DNA of 64,000 nucleotides from Clostridium_AW malenominatum (GTDB lineage Bacteria > Bacillota > Clostridia > Clostridiales > Clostridiaceae), in the NCBI RefSeq assembly GCF_039521365.1, contig NZ_BAAACF010000003.1:1-64000 (forward strand). Reading direction: 5' to 3'. The notes under the pieces were generated by a model that did no database searches, had not been told where the DNA came from, and worked only from the letters and a program-made list of their open reading frames with translations. The translations under genes and the position numbers were made by a program. Shown piece after piece: positions 60,858 through 64,000 of the stretch; the first letter of the stretch is position 1; the number at the start of each line of letters is the position of its first letter.

Positions 60858-61793
60858 ATGAAAGAATTTAAACATATTTTTGGCCCCATACCCTCAAGGA
60901 GACTGGGAATGTCCTTAGGAGTTAGTCCTATTCCCAAAAAGTATTGTAATTTTTCCTGTGTGTACTGTCAAATTGGCAGAACAGACCACATGACAGATAA
61001 AAGAGAAGATTTTTTCCCTGTAGAAAATATAATAGATGAATTTAAAGAATACATAAAAGAAAATGATGATTACCATGTGGTAACCGTTGTTGGTGAAGGT
61101 GAACCAACCTTATATAAATCCTTAGGAAAGCTCATAGCAGAACTTAAAAAATTAACATCAAAACCCATTGCAGTAATTACCAATGGAGCTAATTTAGGAG
61201 ACAAATCCGTTCGCGAAGATTTAATGGAGTGCGACCTGCTTCTTCCTTCCCTAGATGCTTTTGATGAAGCTTCCTTTAAAGCTCTTCATCGTCCTCATGG
61301 CAGAGTAAAGTTTCTAAAAAGCTATGAAGGACTTGTAGAACTATCTCAAAAATTCAAAGGGGAACTTTGGATAGAAGTTATGCTCATCGAAGGAATTAAC
61401 ACCAGTGAAGAAGCCCTAATAAAACTTAAAGCCTTATTAGATAAAGTAAAGTATACAAAAGTTTATATAAACGCTCCTGTTAGGCCGCCAGCGGAAGGTA
61501 ATATTGTAGTCCCTCCTAAGGAAAGTATAGAGAGGGCAGTTAATATTTTAGGTGGTTTTTCTATAGATACCTTGACCACAGGAAAGTTTTCTAGCGGAAT
61601 TGTAGATAATTATGAAGGGATTTTGAGCATAATAAAAAGGCATCCTATGAATCAATTTGAAATTGAAGCTTTCTTAAAGGATAGGAACTGCAGTGAAGAT
61701 GAGATTAAAAACATTTTTAATATATTAAAAGAGGATGTTACAGTAGAAATAATTGAGTACAAAGGCTTTTATACCTATAGAGGCTTAATATAA
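60858..61793 (+). CDS. Radical SAM protein (COG0731-like)
   Basis: 311 residues. The [4Fe-4S] cluster motif C-x3-C-x2-C is Cys30, Cys34 and Cys37 in YCNFSCVYCQIG. The start GPIPSRRLGMSLGVSP, VGEGEPTL (SAM binding) and NGANL are characteristic of the Fe-S oxidoreductase family COG0731. The C-terminal 80 residues are a small helical/winged domain. Substrate unknown. The gene ends 14 nt before pdxY-type kinase, probably co-transcribed. Confidence 0.85.
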   Translation: MKEFKHIFGPIPSRRLGMSLGVSPIPKKYCNFSCVYCQIGRTDHMTDKREDFFPVENIIDEFKEYIKENDDYHVVTVVGEGEPTLYKSLGKLIAELKKLTSKPIAVITNGANLGDKSVREDLMECDLLLPSLDAFDEASFKALHRPHGRVKFLKSYEGLVELSQKFKGELWIEVMLIEGINTSEEALIKLKALLDKVKYTKVYINAPVRPPAEGNIVVPPKESIERAVNILGGFSIDTLTTGKFSSGIVDNYEGILSIIKRHPMNQFEIEAFLKDRNCSEDEIKNIFNILKEDVTVEIIEYKGFYTYRGLI

Positions 61794-61807
61794 GGGGGAA
61801 ATATATT

Positions 61808-62680
61808 ATGCATCCAGTAAAAAGAGTAGCAGCAATCCATGATTTATCAGGCTTTGGCAGAGCCTCGCTAACTTCAATTATACCAATTTTATCTTCCATG
61901 GGAATACAAGTTTGTCCCCTTCCCACTGCTATACTTTCCACCCATACTGGTGGCTTTGAAGATTATACCTTTGTAGACTTAACAGATTCTATGGAGGGTT
62001 TTATGAATCATTGGCATTCATTAAATATAGATTTTGATTGCATATATAGTGGATTTTTAGGTTCAGTCAGACAAATTAATATAGTGTCTAAGTTTATAGA
62101 TCTCTTTAGAACGGAAAATAACTTAGTAGTCATAGACCCTGTTATGGGAGATAACGGAAAGCTTTATGTTACCATGAACATGGAAATGGTTGAAAACATG
62201 AGAAATTTAATTTCTAAAGCGGACATTATTACTCCAAACTTTACAGAAGCTGCCTACCTTTTAGGAGAAGATCCTAATACGAAAATATCAGAATGTAAGG
62301 TTAAGGAATGGATGGTAAGACTCAGCGAAATGGGTCCTAAAATTGTTATAATAACCAGTGTACCTGATAATCACAAAAAACATAAAGAAACTCATGTACT
62401 TGCCTATAACAAAGAGGATAATGTGTTTTGGAAAGTAAGTAGTAAACATATCCCAGCCTTTTACCCTGGCACAGGTGATGCCTTTACCAGTGTGCTAGTT
62501 GGAGGTCTTTTACAAGGAGACAGCCTTCCCCTAGCTCTAGATAGAGGAGTGCAATTTATTTCAACTTGCATTAAAGCAAGCTATGGCTTTAAATATCCTA
62601 CCAGGGAAGGTGTTCTTTTAGAAAAAGTCCTTGATACTCTAAAATTACCGGTGATAGTTAGTAGCTATGAGTTAATCTAG
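61808..62680 (+). CDS. Pyridoxal / pyridoxamine kinase
   Basis: 290 residues. It phosphorylates vitamin B6 vitamers using ATP. Ribokinase-type features are HDLSGFGRASLTS at the start, STHTGGF, IDPVMGDNGKLY, TPNFTEAAYLLG, and the anion hole and catalytic Asp in YPGTGDAFTSVLVGG. It is close to PdxY in architecture; the exact symbol is left open. AAGGGGGA precedes the ATG. Confidence 0.9.
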   Translation: MHPVKRVAAIHDLSGFGRASLTSIIPILSSMGIQVCPLPTAILSTHTGGFEDYTFVDLTDSMEGFMNHWHSLNIDFDCIYSGFLGSVRQINIVSKFIDLFRTENNLVVIDPVMGDNGKLYVTMNMEMVENMRNLISKADIITPNFTEAAYLLGEDPNTKISECKVKEWMVRLSEMGPKIVIITSVPDNHKKHKETHVLAYNKEDNVFWKVSSKHIPAFYPGTGDAFTSVLVGGLLQGDSLPLALDRGVQFISTCIKASYGFKYPTREGVLLEKVLDTLKLPVIVSSYELI

Positions 62681-62696
62681 ATAATAAATGATGAAG

Positions 62697-62743
62697 AAAA
62701 GAGTATAGATGATGGTAGATTTTTCCATCATCTATACTCTTTT
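62697..62743. terminator. Strong bidirectional terminator
   Basis: AAAAGAGTATAGATGATGG and its complement form a 19-bp perfect stem with a 9-nt loop between two convergent genes. Confidence 0.88.
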
Positions 62744-62778
62744 CTCAATACTCTATTATCTAACAGCTTGCCTAACTC

Positions 62779-63192
62779 CTAAATCTGCGTCATCAAATCT
62801 CCCATAAGTTCATACATAAATCTCTGTTCATGGGTTATGTGCTCTAGTAATGTCTGCCATATCTTATCCTCTTTGCCATACTCTTTAACTTTATCTAGAA
62901 GGCTTAAGAAATGCATATCATGCATGCAAAACTCATTTATTAATTGTCTTAGCCCCATAACCATATAAGGCATAGGATTAGATCCTCTTTTTAATTTTTC
63001 AGCCTTAGCTTTTAGTTCACTAAAAACTTTATTTATATGCATTAGTTCATTTACAATTTCTGTAGATAAATTCTTTTTAGTTAAATCCGCTACGGTTTTA
63101 ATAAAAATAGGATGCTCGCTAGAAATATCCGACCATAAAATTAATTCATTGAAAACACAGTTTAAATTATTTACTAAGGTATAGCAATACAA
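62779..63192 (-). CDS. DUF2935-like four-helix protein
   Basis: 137 residues, all helical. The first helix contains ELILWSDISSEHPIFI, which matches the E-x-x-x-W-x-x-x-x-x-E-H-x-x-F-I pattern of DUF2935, and the last helices contain His and Glu residues (EHITHEQRFMYELMG) of ferritin-like type. Typical members have two such units, whereas this has one. Start TTG 63192 with AGGGGG 9 nt upstream. Function unknown; metal binding is possible. Confidence 0.7.
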   Translation of the reverse strand: MYCYTLVNNLNCVFNELILWSDISSEHPIFIKTVADLTKKNLSTEIVNELMHINKVFSELKAKAEKLKRGSNPMPYMVMGLRQLINEFCMHDMHFLSLLDKVKEYGKEDKIWQTLLEHITHEQRFMYELMGDLMTQI

Positions 63193-63343
63193 TGTTTTTC
63201 CCCCTAAAAATTATCACAATGACAATATATGTAACTACCCCGGAGGTGGTGACAAAAAAAGGTTACAATCTGTGATATAAATCATAGGTCTCTATAAAAT
63301 AATATGCTATTATATACCTAGCTTAATTTTGAGGAGGTCCTTA

Positions 63344-63682
63344 ATGAAAAAAGTTGGTATTATAAATTGCTATGACGTTTCAACAAGATGTTCAGGCTCA
63401 GGTTGCTTTAAAGCCTTTAACAATAAAACTGGAGCCTTTGAAGAATATGAAGGAGAAGAAATAGAATTAGTAAGTTTTGTCCATTGTAATGGTTGCAATG
63501 AAGCTTCTGTAGAAGAGGTTTTAAGTAAAGCTAAAAAAATGAAAGCTGTAGGAGTAGAATATATACATCTTTCTTCTTGTGTTAAAGCTAAGTGCCCTTT
63601 ATATGATAATTTCATGATAGAACTTTCAAAAGAACATAATGTGGTAGGATATACGCATAGCAAAAAGAAAGGGAGCCTTTAA
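63344..63682 (+). CDS. CGGC-domain protein
   Basis: 112 residues from ATG 63344, placed by GAGGAGG 8 nt upstream; an in-frame TTG lies in that site. Cysteines fall in RCSGSGCFKAF, SFVHCNGCNEA and SSCVKAKCPLY, a layout like the CGGC (metal-binding) domain, with C-x-G-C as core. It may bind iron-sulfur or zinc. No close partner gene. Its stop lies within a terminator stem. Confidence 0.8.
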   Translation: MKKVGIINCYDVSTRCSGSGCFKAFNNKTGAFEEYEGEEIELVSFVHCNGCNEASVEEVLSKAKKMKAVGVEYIHLSSCVKAKCPLYDNFMIELSKEHNVVGYTHSKKKGSL

Positions 63683-63710
63683 GTTTATTCTTAAAGACTT
63701 CCTTTCTTTT
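63663..63710. terminator. Bidirectional terminator at the CGGC gene end
   Basis: AAAAGAAAGG-g-AG-c-CTTTAAG pairs with CTTAAAG-a-CT-t-CCTTTCTTTT around a 6-nt loop. It serves the convergent CGGC and CWB2 genes and includes parts of both gene ends. Confidence 0.8.
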
Positions 63711-64000
63711 TAAAATAAATTTTCCCCTACTACTCCGCTACCGCCAAATATTATTATATTTTTATAAGCCTTCATCCCTACATATTGTCTTTGTTCTGTT
63801 AAATCCATGGAATTACTTACAAGCATTATTGGAGCATTGTTATAGGTAGCATAAACACTTCCAACCAAGGAATCTGGAAAACTTACTCCTGATGCAATAG
63901 CAATGGCCTCTCCATTTATATTAAAATGTTTTAAAACACTCATATTAGTTTTGTATCTATCACTTCCGCTTAATCTTATTATGTCACTATCCTTTAACAG
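63710..64000 (-). CDS. CWB2 cell-wall-binding protein, C-terminal part (partial)
   Basis: The frame is open to the right edge. The 96 visible residues are one CWB2 repeat: IIRLSGSDRYKTNMSVLKHF, ASGVSFPDSLVGSVYATYNNAPIML and IIIFGGSGVVGENLF at the C-terminus. The gene's start lies beyond the window. Two other CWB2 genes are at 26.8 and 31.8 kb. Confidence 0.88.
   Translation of the reverse strand: MLKDSDIIRLSGSDRYKTNMSVLKHFNINGEAIAIASGVSFPDSLVGSVYATYNNAPIMLVSNSMDLTEQRQYVGMKAYKNIIIFGGSGVVGENLF

Noticed and set aside
1..64000. CRISPR arrays, tRNA genes, prophage or insertion sequences
   Set aside because: No spaced direct repeats, cloverleaf sequences, or transposase or phage genes were recognised on either strand.

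Overview
The window looks like chromosomal DNA of a low-GC, spore-forming, motile Clostridium (Clostridiaceae, Bacillota). The evidence is the AT-rich composition, strong AGGAGG-type ribosome binding sites with GTG and TTG starts, a 16S rRNA 5' end of Firmicutes type at the left edge, a CtsR operator at clpB, sporulation-type genes (two SPOCS/DUF3794 proteins, a Spo0E-like peptide, a gamma-SASP-like peptide), many c-di-GMP and chemotaxis genes, and CWB2 cell-wall-binding proteins. The species cannot be fixed from the sequence alone. I see no tRNA, CRISPR array, insertion sequence or prophage.

Layout. 1-0.5 kb: 16S rRNA start (reading leftwards), its leader and promoter. 0.5-2.2 kb: a Cys-rich protein and two SPOCS proteins, probably spore-related. 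2.3-6.1 kb: uppP, a lipoprotein with a degenerate transglutaminase fold and a membrane TPR protein. 6.2-9.5 kb: capA-like, murT and gatD, a peptidoglycan amidation operon. 9.7-12 kb: EAL phosphodiesterase, DUF2294 protein, polysaccharide deacetylase. 12-19.2 kb: clpB, two tandem HTH-TPR regulators, a small membrane peptide, rnhA and a DUF1232 protein. 19.5-25.7 kb: an FtsH-type protease, rhomboid, HD-GYP protein, small proteins, a Fur-family regulator and mntP. 25.9-33.6 kb: a surface-protein locus (SLAP, CWB2, SbsA-type Ig, DUF5050 propeller, CWB2 plus Ig). 34-37 kb: galU, two VanZ proteins, manA, and a Spo0E-like peptide missed by length filters. 37-49 kb: mainly c-di-GMP signalling, including a receiver / CheC / diguanylate cyclase operon behind a good SigD promoter match. 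49-60.7 kb: a gamma-SASP-like peptide, two chemoreceptors, a secreted PIG-L/NEW3/amidotransferase-like protein, two secreted M14 carboxypeptidases and DegV. 60.8-64 kb: radical SAM protein, pyridoxal kinase, DUF2935-like protein, CGGC protein and the tail of another CWB2 protein.

Much of the window concerns the cell envelope (lipid carrier recycling, lipid II amidation, sugar-nucleotide precursors, S-layer-like proteins, peptidases) and c-di-GMP or chemotaxis signalling: six genes carry GGDEF, EAL or HD-GYP domains.

The least explained structure is a dispersed repeat, GGGACGGTTCGC and its reverse complement. It occurs as a 27-bp hairpin at 21262-21326, as an inverted pair around 180 nt at 25765-25944, as single copies at 22470 and 36942, and inside or touching coding regions. 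It resembles a non-autonomous REP/MITE-type family, but no transposase is in view. The receiver-CheC-cyclase operon is the best candidate for an uncharacterised signalling module.
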